Below, in pieces: positions 48,545-59,731 of a stretch of DNA of 64,000 nucleotides (position 1 is its first letter; each line of letters opens with the position of its first letter). The position numbers were made by a program, and so were the translations under genes. This DNA comes from Mycolicibacterium hassiacum DSM 44199 (lineage in GTDB: Bacteria; Actinomycetota; Actinomycetes; Mycobacteriales; Mycobacteriaceae), in NCBI RefSeq assembly GCF_900603025.1, contig NZ_LR026975.1, positions 2,232,001 through 2,296,000 of the forward strand. Reading direction: 5' to 3'. The notes under the pieces are model-generated. The model was given only the letters and a program-made list of their open reading frames with translations, had not been told where the DNA came from and did no database searches.

Positions 48545-48999
48545 CCTGCCTCCTGAAACTCTCCCGACGCCTGTGCCAGCGCGTCCTTGAACGCCATCCA
48601 GCCGAGCAGCGCGCACTTGACCCGCGCCGGATACTTCGCCACCCCGGCGAACGCCACCCCGTCGCCGAGGACCTCCTCATCACCTTCGATGGTGCCGCGC
48701 GAGGACACCATCTCGGTGAACGCAGCCACGGTCTTGAGCGCGTCCCCGACCGACTTGCCGATGACCTGCTCGGTGAGCACCGAGGTGGCGGCCTGTGAGA
48801 TCGAGCAGCCCTGCCCCTCGTAGGACACGTCGCGCACGGTCTCGCCGTCGTCGGACAGCGTCACCCGCAGCGTCACCTCGTCCCCGCAGGTCGGATTCAC
48901 CTGGTAGGACTGGCCGTGGAACGGTTCGCGCAGCCCGCGGTTCTGCGGGTGCTTGTAGTGCTCGAGAATGACTTCCTGATAGATCTGCTCGAGTCGCAC
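48541..48999 (-). CDS. sufU: SufU zinc-dependent sulfurtransferase
   Basis: A 152-residue IscU-like protein. The zinc-ligand positions of SufU are all present: PTCGDE, GQGCSIS and RVKCALLGW. SufU accepts persulfide sulfur from SufS and passes it to the SufBCD scaffold. The GTG at 48999 starts 1 nt after the sufS stop. Equivalent to Rv1465. Confidence 0.96.
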   Translation of the reverse strand: MRLEQIYQEVILEHYKHPQNRGLREPFHGQSYQVNPTCGDEVTLRVTLSDDGETVRDVSYEGQGCSISQAATSVLTEQVIGKSVGDALKTVAAFTEMVSSRGTIEGDEEVLGDGVAFAGVAKYPARVKCALLGWMAFKDALAQASGEFQEAG

Positions 49000-49000
49000 G

Positions 49001-51034
<2,034 letters not shown>

Positions 51035-51038
<4 letters not shown>

Positions 51039-52231
51039 TGCTGCGTGATTCCTTCAGTGAGTGCAAGTTCGTGTTCGATGGCCTCGGTGAGCCGGTCCCG
51101 CACCGCGGGCACGCTGATCTGCTGGATGATCTCACCGAAGAAACCGCGCACGATCAGCTTGCGGGCCTGGTCCTCGGGGATGCCGCGAGCCTGCAGATAG
51201 AACAGCTGCTCGTCGTCGAACCGCCCGGTAGCGCTGGCGTGGCCGGCGCCGGCGATCTCCCCGGTCTCGATCTCGAGGTTGGGCACCGAGTCGGCGCGGG
51301 CGCCGTCGGTGAGCACCAGGTTGCGGTTCGTCTCGAAGGTGTCGGTGCCGGTCGCCGTCGCCCGGATCAGCACGTCGCCCACCCACACGGTGCGGGTGTC
51401 GGGCTTGTCCGACCTCGGATCTCCTTGCAGCGCACCCTTGTACGTCACCTGCGAGCGGCAGTTCGGCTGGGCGTGGTCGACCAGTAGCCGCGACTCCAGG
51501 TGCTGGCCGTCGTCGGCGAAGTACAGCCCCAGCATGGTGGCGTCCCCGCCCGGTGCGCCGAACCGGACCCGGCCGGTGAACCGCACCAGGTCCCCGCCCA
51601 GGATCACCGCGGCGTGGCGCAGTACCGCGTCCTTGCCCAGCGCGGCATGGTGCATCGAGACGTTCACCGCGTCGTCGGCCCAGTCGGCGATCGACACCAC
51701 CTTCAGCCTCGCGCCGTCCCCGACGACGAATTCGATGTTGTCGGCGTAGGTTCCGCTGCCGCGGTGATCGATGACGACCGCCGCCTCGGCGAGCTCCTCC
51801 ACCCGCACCTGCAGGTGCCCGTAGTCGACCACGCCGACACCGGGACCGGTGATGGTGATCTCGATCGGTTCCTCGACGACCGCGCCCTTGCCGACGGTGA
51901 CGATGGTCGCCTCATTGAACGATGAGAACGCCTGCGCGGCAACGCGATCGGCGGGCACCCCGCCCGCACCGAGACGCTCGTCGCCACGGGCGACGCGTTC
52001 GACCGTCACCCCGTCCCGCTCGGTCACCTCGATGCGCGCGGCGCCACTGGCCGGGCCCGCGGTCCCGTCGTGCAGGCCGCGCAGCCGGCGCAGCGGGGTG
52101 AACCGCCAGATCTCGTCGCGCCCGCCGGGCACCTCGAAGGCGTTGACGTCGAACGAGGTGAAGATCTCACCCTTGTTCAGCGCGGAGCCGGCGGTGGTGC
52201 CCTCGACGGCGGTGGTCAGTTCCGACGTCAC
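51035..52231 (-). CDS. sufD: Fe-S assembly scaffold SufD
   Basis: A 398-residue beta-helix scaffold protein, paralogous to SufB. The C-terminal family region is visible (ASATGRFDDEQLFYLQARGIPEDQARKLIVRGFFGEII). It works with SufB and SufC in cluster assembly. The GTG start follows the sufB TAA without a gap. Equivalent to Rv1462. Confidence 0.96.
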
Positions 52232-53677
52232 TTAGCCCACCGCGCCTTCCATCTGCAGCTCGATCAGCCGGTTGAGCTCCAGCGCGTACTCCATCGGCAG
52301 CTCCTTGGCGATCGGCTCGACGAAGCCGCGCACCACCATGGCCATCGCCTCGTCCTCGGTCAGCCCGCGGCTCATCAGGTAGAACAGCTGGTCCTCGCTG
52401 ACCTTCGACACGGTGGCCTCATGACCCATCGTCACGTCGTCCTCGCGGATGTCGACGTACGGGTAGGTGTCCGAGCGGCTGATCGTATCCACCAGCAGCG
52501 CATCGCATTTCACGCTGGAGCGCGACCCGTGCGCACCCTTGTTGACCTGCACCAGGCCGCGGTAGGACGCGCGGCCTCCACCGCGGGCAACCGACTTGGA
52601 CACGATGTTGCTCGACGTGTTCGGCGCCAGGTGCACCATCTTGGCGCCGGTGTCCTGGTGCTGGCCCTCGCCGGCGAACGCCACCGACAGCACCTCGCCC
52701 TTGGCGTGCTCACCGGTCATCCACACCGCGGGGTACTTCATGGTGACCTTCGAGCCGATGTTGCCGTCGATCCACTCCATGGTGGCCCCGGCCTCGGCGC
52801 GGGCCCGCTTGGTGACCAGGTTGTAGACGTTGGTCGACCAGTTCTGGATGGTGGTGTAGCGGCAGCGCGCACCCGGCTTGACGATGATCTCCACCACCGC
52901 CGAGTGCAGCGAGTCGCTCTTGTAGATCGGCGCGGTGCAGCCCTCGACGTAGTGCACGTAGGCGCCCTCGTCGACGATGATCAGCGTCCGCTCGAACTGG
53001 CCCATGTTCTCGGTGTTGATCCGGAAGTAGGCCTGCAGCGGGATGTCGACGTGCACGCCCGGCGGCACGTAGATGAACGAACCGCCCGACCACACCGCGG
53101 TGTTGAGCGCGGAGAACTTGTTGTCCCCGGCCGGGATCACGGTGCCGAAGTACTGCCGGAACAGCTCCGGGTGCTCGCGCAGGCCCGAGTCGGTGTCGAG
53201 GAAGATGACGCCCTGCTTCTCCAGGTCCTCGCGGATCTGGTGGTAGACCACCTCGGACTCGTACTGCGCGGCCACACCGGCGATCAGCCGCTGCTTCTCG
53301 GCCTCCGGGATGCCCAGCTTGTCGTAGGTGTTGCGGATGTCCTCGGGCAACTCGTCCCAGCTGGTGGCCTGCTTCTCGGTGGACCGGACGAAGTACTTGA
53401 TGTTGTCGAAGTCGATGTCGTCGAGGAACGCGCCCCAGGTGGGCATCGGCTTCTTCTCGAAGATGCGCAACGCCTTCAGGCGGATGTCGAGCATCCACTC
53501 CGGCTCGTTCTTCTTGGCCGAGATGTCGCGCACCACCTCTTCGGACAGCCCTCGGCGGGCCGAGGCGCCGGCGTCGTCGCGGTCCACCCAGCCGTAGCCG
53601 TAGCGGCCCAGTGAGGCGATGGTCTCCTCCTGGCTGAGCGGCTCACCTACCTTGTGGACCTCGGGGGTGGTCGTCAT
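52232..53677 (-). CDS. sufB: Fe-S assembly scaffold SufB (no intein)
   Basis: A 481-residue SufB scaffold subunit on which nascent [Fe-S] clusters form. The conserved [24 protein letters not shown] and the [17 protein letters not shown] segments are intact. M. tuberculosis SufB is interrupted by an intein; here the protein is continuous and of normal length. The ATG at 53677 overlaps the sufR stop by 4 nt. Confidence 0.97.
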   Translation of the reverse strand: MTTTPEVHKVGEPLSQEETIASLGRYGYGWVDRDDAGASARRGLSEEVVRDISAKKNEPEWMLDIRLKALRIFEKKPMPTWGAFLDDIDFDNIKYFVRSTEKQATSWDELPEDIRNTYDKLGIPEAEKQRLIAGVAAQYESEVVYHQIREDLEKQGVIFLDTDSGLREHPELFRQYFGTVIPAGDNKFSALNTAVWSGGSFIYVPPGVHVDIPLQAYFRINTENMGQFERTLIIVDEGAYVHYVEGCTAPIYKSDSLHSAVVEIIVKPGARCRYTTIQNWSTNVYNLVTKRARAEAGATMEWIDGNIGSKVTMKYPAVWMTGEHAKGEVLSVAFAGEGQHQDTGAKMVHLAPNTSSNIVSKSVARGGGRASYRGLVQVNKGAHGSRSSVKCDALLVDTISRSDTYPYVDIREDDVTMGHEATVSKVSEDQLFYLMSRGLTEDEAMAMVVRGFVEPIAKELPMEYALELNRLIELQMEGAVG

Positions 53678-54417
53678 GTGGACGCTCCTTGCGTATTCGT
53701 GGCGGCTTCGACGCGGGCTGTGCGTCGAAGGGGTGCAGCGGCCTTCCGGGCGCCGCGTTTGGCGCCGGTGTCGAGCGGCACGTGGGTGGTACATGCGACG
53801 TCGCCGTTGACGATCGTCGCAAGCCGCTGCACGTGCGTTCCCAGCACCTCGGCGAACGCCTCCCGTTCGGCCTCGCACAGCTCCGGAAACTCCTCGGCGA
53901 CGTGCGACACCGGGCAGTGGTGCTGGCACAACTGGATCCCGCGGATCGGCCCGCTGACCGGCGTGGTGGTGGTCGCGTAACCGGCTTTCGTCAGCGCCGC
54001 AGCCACCTGGTCGGCAGTAGCTGCAACGTCACCACCCCCCGGGGTTACTCCCGCGAGGATGGAATCGATGCGCCGGCGTGCGAACGTCCACACCGCGTCG
54101 TCACCGCCGATCTCCCGCAGCTGCCGCATCGCCGCGACAGCCAGATCGTCGTAGGCGTGATCGAGCTTGGCGCGGCCCGCGGCGGTCAGCCGGTACCGCT
54201 TGGGCGGACGGCCGCGGCCGGTGTGCTGCCACGGCGCCGCCGGCACGGATTCGGCGTCACCGGCCTCGATCAGCGCATCGAGGTGGCGCCGTACGCCGGC
54301 CGCCGAGATGCCGAGCCGGTCCCCGATCTCACCTGCGGTGATGGATCCGGACTCCAGCAACAGACGGACGATCGCCCCACGGGTGTGGCGGTCGGAACCG
54401 TCCGAGCTGAATTTCAC
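53674..54417 (-). CDS. sufR: Fe-S sensing repressor SufR
   Basis: A 247-residue winged-helix regulator that represses suf when its cluster is intact. The N-terminal wHTH (about 12-60: [31 protein letters not shown]) is followed by the [14 protein letters not shown] wing. The cluster cysteines are in [11 protein letters not shown] and EFPELCEAE. It is first in the suf operon and coupled to sufB. The GTG at 54417 lies inside a palindrome (54414-54430), a probable autoregulatory operator. Equivalent to Rv1460. Confidence 0.95.
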   Translation of the reverse strand: MKFSSDGSDRHTRGAIVRLLLESGSITAGEIGDRLGISAAGVRRHLDALIEAGDAESVPAAPWQHTGRGRPPKRYRLTAAGRAKLDHAYDDLAVAAMRQLREIGGDDAVWTFARRRIDSILAGVTPGGGDVAATADQVAAALTKAGYATTTTPVSGPIRGIQLCQHHCPVSHVAEEFPELCEAEREAFAEVLGTHVQRLATIVNGDVACTTHVPLDTGAKRGARKAAAPLRRTARVEAATNTQGAST

Positions 54418-54430
54418 AACAACATTGTGA
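54414..54430. promoter_or_regulatory. Palindrome at the sufR start, likely suf operator
   Basis: TCACAA-caaca-TTGTGA has perfect 6-bp arms and covers the GTG start of sufR. Read on the minus strand it includes CACAAT, a possible -10 placed 6 nt from the GTG. A repressor bound here would shut the operon, which fits SufR autoregulation. Confidence 0.6.
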
Positions 54431-54508
54431 CGTAATTCCGGGGGCCGCGTAAAGCAAGGGCACCCTTAGTAGGCGGGGGCCGGGGTGGGCGGCGGTTACG
54501 CTGCTCAG

Positions 54509-56266
54509 GTGGCAGGCCGCCTCCGTTCGTTCAGCTCGTCGATTGCCCGCTGGCACGCCGACGAACGACCCGTCGGCTCCCCCCTCAACGACGCCGAGGT
54601 CATCGCGCTGCGCCGCACCCGGTTGTTCGGGGCGATGGGCACGGTGCTCATGGCCATCGGTGCGCTCGGGGTGGGCGCGCGCCCGGTCGTGCAGGACCCG
54701 ACGTTCGGCGTGCGGCTGCTCAACCTGCCGTCCCGCATCCAGACGGTGTCGCTGACCATGACCACCACCGGGGCGGTGATGATGGCGCTGGCCTGGCTGA
54801 TGCTGGGCCGGTTCACGCTGGGCGATCGGCGCATGACCCGCAGCCAGCTGGACCGGCTGCTGCTGCTGTGGATGCTTCCGCTGCTCGTCGCGCCGCCGAT
54901 GTACAGCCGCGACGTCTACTCCTACCTGGCCCAGAGCGAGATCGCACTGCGCGGTCTGGACCCCTACCGGGTCGGCCCGGCGTCCGGGCTGGGCCTGGAC
55001 CACGTGTTCACGTTGTCGGTGCCGAACATGTGGCGGGAAACACCGGCGCCCTACGGGCCGCTTTTCCTGTGGATCGGCGAGGGCATCTCCGCGCTGACCG
55101 GTGAGAACATCGTCGCCGCCGTGCTGTGCCACCGACTCGTGGTGCTGCTGGGCGTCGGGCTGATCGTGTGGGCCACCCCGCGGCTGGCCCGCCGCTGCGG
55201 GGTGGCCGAGGTCAGCGCGCTGTGGCTGGGCGCGGCCAACCCGCTGCTGATCATGCACCTGGTCGCGGGCATCCACAACGAGGCACTGATGCTCGGCCTG
55301 ATGCTGGCCGGCACCGAGTTCGCCATGCGCGGCGTCTGCGCAGCCGGCCCGCTGCTGCCCCGCCCGGTGACCCTGCCCCGCACCCGGGCCGAGTGGGACC
55401 GCTGGACCCCGCTGGCGATGCTGCTGCTCGGCGTGGTGCTGATCACGATGTCGTCGCAGGTGAAGCTGCCGTCGCTGCTGGCGCTCGGCTTCGTCGCGGT
55501 GGCGCTGGCCAACCGCTGGGGCGGCACCGTCCGCGGTCTCGTCGTGGCGGGCGGGTCGCTCACCGCGGTGTCGCTGGCGGTGATGGCGCTGATCGGCTGG
55601 GCCAGCGGGCTGGGCTTCGGCTGGCTCTACACGCTCGGCACCGCCAACGCGGTGCGCAGCTGGATGTCGCTGCCCACCCTGTTGGCGCTGGCCACCGGGC
55701 AGATCGGGATCCTGCTGGGGCTGGGCGACCACACCACCGCGGTACTCGGCCTGACCCGCGCGATCGGCGTCGGCCTGATCGCCATCATCGTGACCTGGCT
55801 GCTGTTGTCGGTGCTGCGCGGCCGGCTGCACCCGGTCGGCGGGCTCGGCGTGGCGCTGGGCATCACCGTGCTGCTGTTCCCGGTGGTGCAGCCGTGGTAT
55901 CTGCTGTGGGCCATCATCCCGCTGGCGGCGTGGGCCACCCGCCCGGCGTTCCGCACCACGACGATCGTCATCACGCTGCTGGTGTGTGTGTTCGGCCCGA
56001 CCGCCAAGGGCGACCGGTTCACGGTGTTCCAGATCGTGATGGCGATGACGGCCAGCGCGCTGATCGTGGCGGTGCTGGCCGCGATCACCTATCACCGGAT
56101 ATCCCGGCAGATCTCGTGGCTGCACCCGCCGCACGAGCACGCCGACGGCCCCGCACCCGACGGGGCCGCACCCGACGGGGCCGGCGCCGACGAGGTGTCG
56201 TCCGACCGGCAGAACCGACCGCCGCGACAACCCGCCGCGCCCGACGCCTACGCTGAGTCTCCGTGA
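54509..56266 (+). CDS. mptB: Alpha-(1->6)-mannopyranosyltransferase MptB
   Basis: A GT-C glycosyltransferase (585 residues, about 12-13 transmembrane helices) that starts the mannan backbone of lipomannan/lipoarabinomannan using polyprenyl-phosphate mannose. The family loop with acidic residues reads MYSRDVYSYLAQSEIALRGLDPYRVGP. The C-terminal tail after about residue 535 is soluble and contains a short PDGAA repeat. The GTG at 54509 is chosen because TACGCT lies 6 nt before it (leaderless); the frame opens further upstream. Equivalent to Rv1459c. Confidence 0.93.
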   Translation: MAGRLRSFSSSIARWHADERPVGSPLNDAEVIALRRTRLFGAMGTVLMAIGALGVGARPVVQDPTFGVRLLNLPSRIQTVSLTMTTTGAVMMALAWLMLGRFTLGDRRMTRSQLDRLLLLWMLPLLVAPPMYSRDVYSYLAQSEIALRGLDPYRVGPASGLGLDHVFTLSVPNMWRETPAPYGPLFLWIGEGISALTGENIVAAVLCHRLVVLLGVGLIVWATPRLARRCGVAEVSALWLGAANPLLIMHLVAGIHNEALMLGLMLAGTEFAMRGVCAAGPLLPRPVTLPRTRAEWDRWTPLAMLLLGVVLITMSSQVKLPSLLALGFVAVALANRWGGTVRGLVVAGGSLTAVSLAVMALIGWASGLGFGWLYTLGTANAVRSWMSLPTLLALATGQIGILLGLGDHTTAVLGLTRAIGVGLIAIIVTWLLLSVLRGRLHPVGGLGVALGITVLLFPVVQPWYLLWAIIPLAAWATRPAFRTTTIVITLLVCVFGPTAKGDRFTVFQIVMAMTASALIVAVLAAITYHRISRQISWLHPPHEHADGPAPDGAAPDGAGADEVSSDRQNRPPRQPAAPDAYAESP

Positions 56267-57195
56267 ACTCGGCCGCGTCCCACCCCGTACGGCTGCGCGG
56301 GGTCACCAAGCGTTACGGGTCGACGACCGCCGTGTCGAACCTCGACCTCGACGTCGAACGGGCCGAGGTGCTCGCCCTGCTGGGCCCCAACGGGGCGGGC
56401 AAGACCACCACGATCGAGATGTGCGAGGGCTTCCTGCGGCCCGACGCCGGCACCGTCGAGATCCTCGGCTTCGATCCGGTCCGCGACAACGCCCGGGTCC
56501 GTGAGCGTGTCGGGGTGATGCTGCAGGGCGGCGGCGCCTACCCGGCCGCCCGGGCCGGGGAGATGCTGCGGCTCGTCGCCTCCTACGCCGCCAATCCGCT
56601 GGACCCGCAATGGCTTCTGGACACCCTCGGGCTGACCGAGGCCGCCCGCACCACCTACCGGCGGCTGTCCGGCGGCCAGCAGCAGCGGCTCGCGCTGGCG
56701 TGTGCGGTGGTGGGCCGGCCGGAGCTGGTGTTCCTCGACGAGCCGACCGCGGGCATGGACGCGCACGCGCGGATCGTGGTGTGGGAGTTGATCGACGCGT
56801 TGCGCCGCGACGGCGTCACCGTAGTGTTGACCACCCACCAGCTGGCCGAGGCCGAGGAGCTGGCCGACCGGATCGTGATCATCGACCACGGGGTGGCGGT
56901 GGCGCAGGGCACCCCCGAGGAACTGATGCGCACCGGGGCGGAGAACCAGCTGCGCTTCCGCGCCCCGCGCCGGCTCGACCTGTCGCTGCTGATCGCCGCG
57001 CTGCCGGAGTCCTACCGGGCCACCGAGACCGCCCCGGGCGAGTACCTGGTGGAAGGCGTGATCGACCCGCAGGTGCTGGCCACCGTCACCGCGTGGTGCG
57101 CCCGACTGGGGGTGCTGGCCACCGACATGCGCGTCGAGCAGCGCAGCCTCGAGGACGTGTTCCTGGAACTGACCGGCCGGGAGTTGCGCCCATGA
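56263..57195 (+). CDS. ABC transporter ATP-binding protein (Rv1458c type)
   Basis: A 310-residue ABC ATPase of the exporter (ABC-2) class. Motifs: Walker A GPNGAGKTT, signature LSGGQQQR, Walker B LVFLDEPTAGMD, H-loop LTTHQ. The C-terminal part ends RSLEDVFLELTGRELRP, as in drug or lipid exporters. The GTG overlaps the mptB stop (GTGA) and its own stop overlaps the permease ATG, so the three genes form one operon. The substrate is unknown. Confidence 0.94.
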   Translation: MNSAASHPVRLRGVTKRYGSTTAVSNLDLDVERAEVLALLGPNGAGKTTTIEMCEGFLRPDAGTVEILGFDPVRDNARVRERVGVMLQGGGAYPAARAGEMLRLVASYAANPLDPQWLLDTLGLTEAARTTYRRLSGGQQQRLALACAVVGRPELVFLDEPTAGMDAHARIVVWELIDALRRDGVTVVLTTHQLAEAEELADRIVIIDHGVAVAQGTPEELMRTGAENQLRFRAPRRLDLSLLIAALPESYRATETAPGEYLVEGVIDPQVLATVTAWCARLGVLATDMRVEQRSLEDVFLELTGRELRP

Positions 57196-57980
57196 GCGAG
57201 AACCGGTTCACCCCCGGCACCTTCGCCCCCGATCCGCGGCCGGCGCCGGTGCCGCGCATGCTGGCCGCGCAGTTCGGGCTGGAGCTCAAGCTGCTGTTGC
57301 GCAACGGCGAACAGCTGTTGTTGACCATGTTCATCCCGATCACGCTGCTGGTCGGGCTGACCCTGTTGCCGTTCGGCGACTTCGGCGACGACCGCGCCGC
57401 GACGTTCGTGCCCGCGATCATGGCGCTGGCGGTGATCTCGACCGCGTTCACCGGCCAGTCCATCGCGGTGGCGTTCGACCGCCGCTACGGTGCGCTGAAA
57501 CGCCTCGGCGCCACCGCGTTACCGGTGTGGGGCATCATCGCCGGCAAGTCGATGGCGGTGGTCGCGGTGGTGTTCCTGCAGTCGATCCTGTTGGGCGCCA
57601 TCGGTGTCGGGCTCGGATGGCGGCCGTCGCCGGCCGGGCTGGCACTGGGCGCGGTGGTGATCGCGCTGGGCACCGCGACGTTCGCGGCGCTGGGGCTGCT
57701 GCTGGGCGGTACGCTGCGCGCCGAGATCGTGCTGGCGGTGGCCAACCTGTTGTGGTTCGTGTTCGCCGGGCTCGGCGCGCTGACCGTCGAGGGGTCGGGC
57801 GAGAACGGGCTGGTGCCGGCGACGCTGCAGACCATCGCCCGGCTCACCCCGTCCGGCGCGCTGACCGAGGCGCTGACCCGGGCGATGACGCTGTCGGTGG
57901 ACTGGTTCGGGTTCGCCGTGCTGGCGGTCTGGGGTGCGCTCGGCGCGCTCGGCGCGCTGCGCTGGTTCCGCTTCACCTGA
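57192..57980 (+). CDS. ABC-2 type exporter permease (Rv1457c type)
   Basis: A 262-residue integral membrane subunit with about six transmembrane helices (near residues 43-62, 75-93, 115-140, 150-172, 176-196 and 232-252), partner of the preceding ATPase. The sequence has the ABC-2 layout with an N-terminal amphipathic segment (LAAQFGLELKLLLRNGEQLL). ATG start at 57192 overlapping the ATPase stop. Substrate unknown; mycobacterial annotations call it antibiotic transport without direct proof. Confidence 0.92.
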   Translation: MSENRFTPGTFAPDPRPAPVPRMLAAQFGLELKLLLRNGEQLLLTMFIPITLLVGLTLLPFGDFGDDRAATFVPAIMALAVISTAFTGQSIAVAFDRRYGALKRLGATALPVWGIIAGKSMAVVAVVFLQSILLGAIGVGLGWRPSPAGLALGAVVIALGTATFAALGLLLGGTLRAEIVLAVANLLWFVFAGLGALTVEGSGENGLVPATLQTIARLTPSGALTEALTRAMTLSVDWFGFAVLAVWGALGALGALRWFRFT

Positions 57981-57981
57981 C

Positions 57982-58674
57982 ATGCGCCGTGCGGGCACAC
58001 ACACCGTGCTGGGTGTCGACGCCTGCCGCACCGGCTGGGTGGGTGTACAGCTGCGGGACGGCGAGTTCGCCGCCGCACACGCCGCGGCCACGCTCGCCGG
58101 CCTGCTCGAGGCCGTGCCCGGCGCCCGGATCGTCGGCGTGGACATGCCGCTGGGCCTGCTGGGGTCGGGCGAGCGCGTCGCCGAACGGCTGGCCCGCCGC
58201 CGGCTGGGCCGGCGCGCGTCGAGCATCTTCCTCACCCCGCCCCGGCCGGTGCTCGAACAACCCGACTACGACACGGCCAAGGCGCTGTGCCGGACGCTGG
58301 TCGGCTGGATGCCCAGCCGGCAGGCGTGGGGGCTGCGCGACAAGCTGCTGGAGGCCAACGCGCTCTACGACGCCTTTGCGGAGCTGTACGAGGTACATCC
58401 GGAGTCGTCGTTCGCCGAACTGGGGCTGCGGCCGGAGGACGGCGGCAAGAAGACCTGGCGCGGTCAGCGGGCCCGGCTGCGGGTGCTGGCCGACGCCGGG
58501 GTGGTGCTGCCCGAGGACCTCGGGGCGGCGGTGGCTCGGGTGCCGGCCGACGATGTGCTCGACGCCGCGGCGGCGGCCTGGACCGCCGACCGGATCGCCC
58601 GCGGCGCAGCGCTGTGTCTGCCGGATCCGCCGCAGTACAACGAGCGGGGCCGGCCCGTGGCGATCTGGTGCTGA
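57982..58674 (+). CDS. DUF429 family protein
   Basis: A 230-residue protein with the DUF429 pattern: an N-terminal GVDACRTGWVGVQL strand with an aspartate, then VGVDMPLGL, a basic ASSIFLTPPRPVLEQPDY region, YEVHPESSFAEL, and a C-terminal DDVLDAAAAAWTADRIA. These acidic motifs recall RNase H-like nuclease folds, but activity is unproven. The ATG at 57982 lies 1 nt after the permease stop, so it is co-transcribed. This gene is not in the M. tuberculosis order between Rv1457c and ctaA. Confidence 0.85.
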   Translation: MRRAGTHTVLGVDACRTGWVGVQLRDGEFAAAHAAATLAGLLEAVPGARIVGVDMPLGLLGSGERVAERLARRRLGRRASSIFLTPPRPVLEQPDYDTAKALCRTLVGWMPSRQAWGLRDKLLEANALYDAFAELYEVHPESSFAELGLRPEDGGKKTWRGQRARLRVLADAGVVLPEDLGAAVARVPADDVLDAAAAAWTADRIARGAALCLPDPPQYNERGRPVAIWC

Positions 58675-58682
58675 CCAGCCCT

Positions 58683-58697
58683 ACTACAGGGTGTAGT
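58683..58697. promoter_or_regulatory. BlaI-type operator upstream of ctaA
   Basis: ACTACAGGGTGTAGT has 6-bp arms (ACTACA/TGTAGT) around GGG. It matches the TACA/TGTA core of BlaI operators. In M. tuberculosis BlaI (Rv1846c) is reported to control Rv1456c, the equivalent of this ctaA. The downstream TACGAT lies 6 nt before the GTG, so the site is just upstream of a leaderless promoter. Confidence 0.7.
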
Positions 58698-58720
58698 GAG
58701 CGCTGAACTACGATCGGACC

Positions 58721-59731
58721 GTGCCCGTCGGACGACTTTTCCTGCGGCTCGTCGACCTGTTGCCGATGCCGAGCCTGCGGGTCCAGCGCGCCGTGGCCGC
58801 GGCCGTCATCCTCACCCAGGGTGGCATCGCGGTGACCGGCGCGATCGTGCGGGTCACCGCGTCCGGACTCGGCTGCCCGACCTGGCCGCAGTGTTTCCCG
58901 GGCAGCTTCACCCCGGTCCCCCACCCCGAGGTCGCGATCGTCCATCAGGTGGTCGAGTTCGGCAACCGGCTGATCACCTTCCTGGTGGTGCTGACGGCGG
59001 CGGCCGCGGTGCTGGTGCTCACCCGCGCGCGGCGCCGCCCCGAGGTGCTGGTCTACGCCTGGCTGATGCCGGCGTCGACGGTGGTGCAGGCCGTCATCGG
59101 CGGCATCACCGTGCTGACCGGGCTGCTGTGGTGGACGGTGGCCATCCACCTGCTGGCCTCGATGCTGATGGTGTGGCTGGCGGTGCTGCTCTACGTCAAG
59201 GTGGGCGAACCCGACACCGGCGTTCCCGTGCGCCGGGTCCCGAAGCCGTTGCGGCAGCTGACGTTGCTGATCGGCGTCACGCTGGCCGCGGTGCTGGTGA
59301 CCGGAACCCTGGTGACCGGCGCCGGACCGCACGCCGGCGACAAGAGCATCGACCGTCCGGTGCCGCGGCTGCAGGTGGAGATCACCACGCTGACGCACAT
59401 GCACTCGTCGCTGCTGGTGGCGTACCTGGCGCTGATCATCGGCCTGGGCTTCGCACTGCTGGCCGTGCGTGCGCCGCGGCCGGTGCTGCTGCGCGCCGGC
59501 GTGCTGGCGGCGCTGGTGTGCGGCCAGGGCCTGATCGGCGTCGTGCAGTACTACACCGGGGTGCCGGCGGCGCTGGTGGCGCTGCACGTGGCGGGCGCGG
59601 CGGCCTGTACCGCCGCGACCGCCGCGCTATGGGCGTCGATGCGACAGCGGACCGAGCCCGAGGCGCTCGAGGGCGTCCCCGACCGCGACGGCGAAATCGC
59701 GCTCGCGCAGCGCCCGGGTGGCCTCGTCTAG
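58721..59731 (+). CDS. ctaA: Heme A synthase CtaA
   Basis: An eight-helix membrane enzyme (336 residues) that oxidises haem O to haem A for cytochrome aa3 oxidase. Conserved features: VTASGLGCPTWPQCFPGSF with the paired cysteines of the first extracytoplasmic loop, and histidines in VHQVVEFGNR, VAIHLLAS, LTHMHSSL and VALHVAGA. GTG start at 58721 with no Shine-Dalgarno; TACGAT is 6 nt upstream. The last 105 bp overlap the convergent ATP-grasp gene. Confidence 0.95.
   Translation: MPVGRLFLRLVDLLPMPSLRVQRAVAAAVILTQGGIAVTGAIVRVTASGLGCPTWPQCFPGSFTPVPHPEVAIVHQVVEFGNRLITFLVVLTAAAAVLVLTRARRRPEVLVYAWLMPASTVVQAVIGGITVLTGLLWWTVAIHLLASMLMVWLAVLLYVKVGEPDTGVPVRRVPKPLRQLTLLIGVTLAAVLVTGTLVTGAGPHAGDKSIDRPVPRLQVEITTLTHMHSSLLVAYLALIIGLGFALLAVRAPRPVLLRAGVLAALVCGQGLIGVVQYYTGVPAALVALHVAGAAACTAATAALWASMRQRTEPEALEGVPDRDGEIALAQRPGGLV

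Noticed and set aside
54485-54508. An earlier mptB start at 54485
   Set aside because: It would place the -10 element TACGCT within the coding region. The GTG at 54509 fits leaderless initiation.
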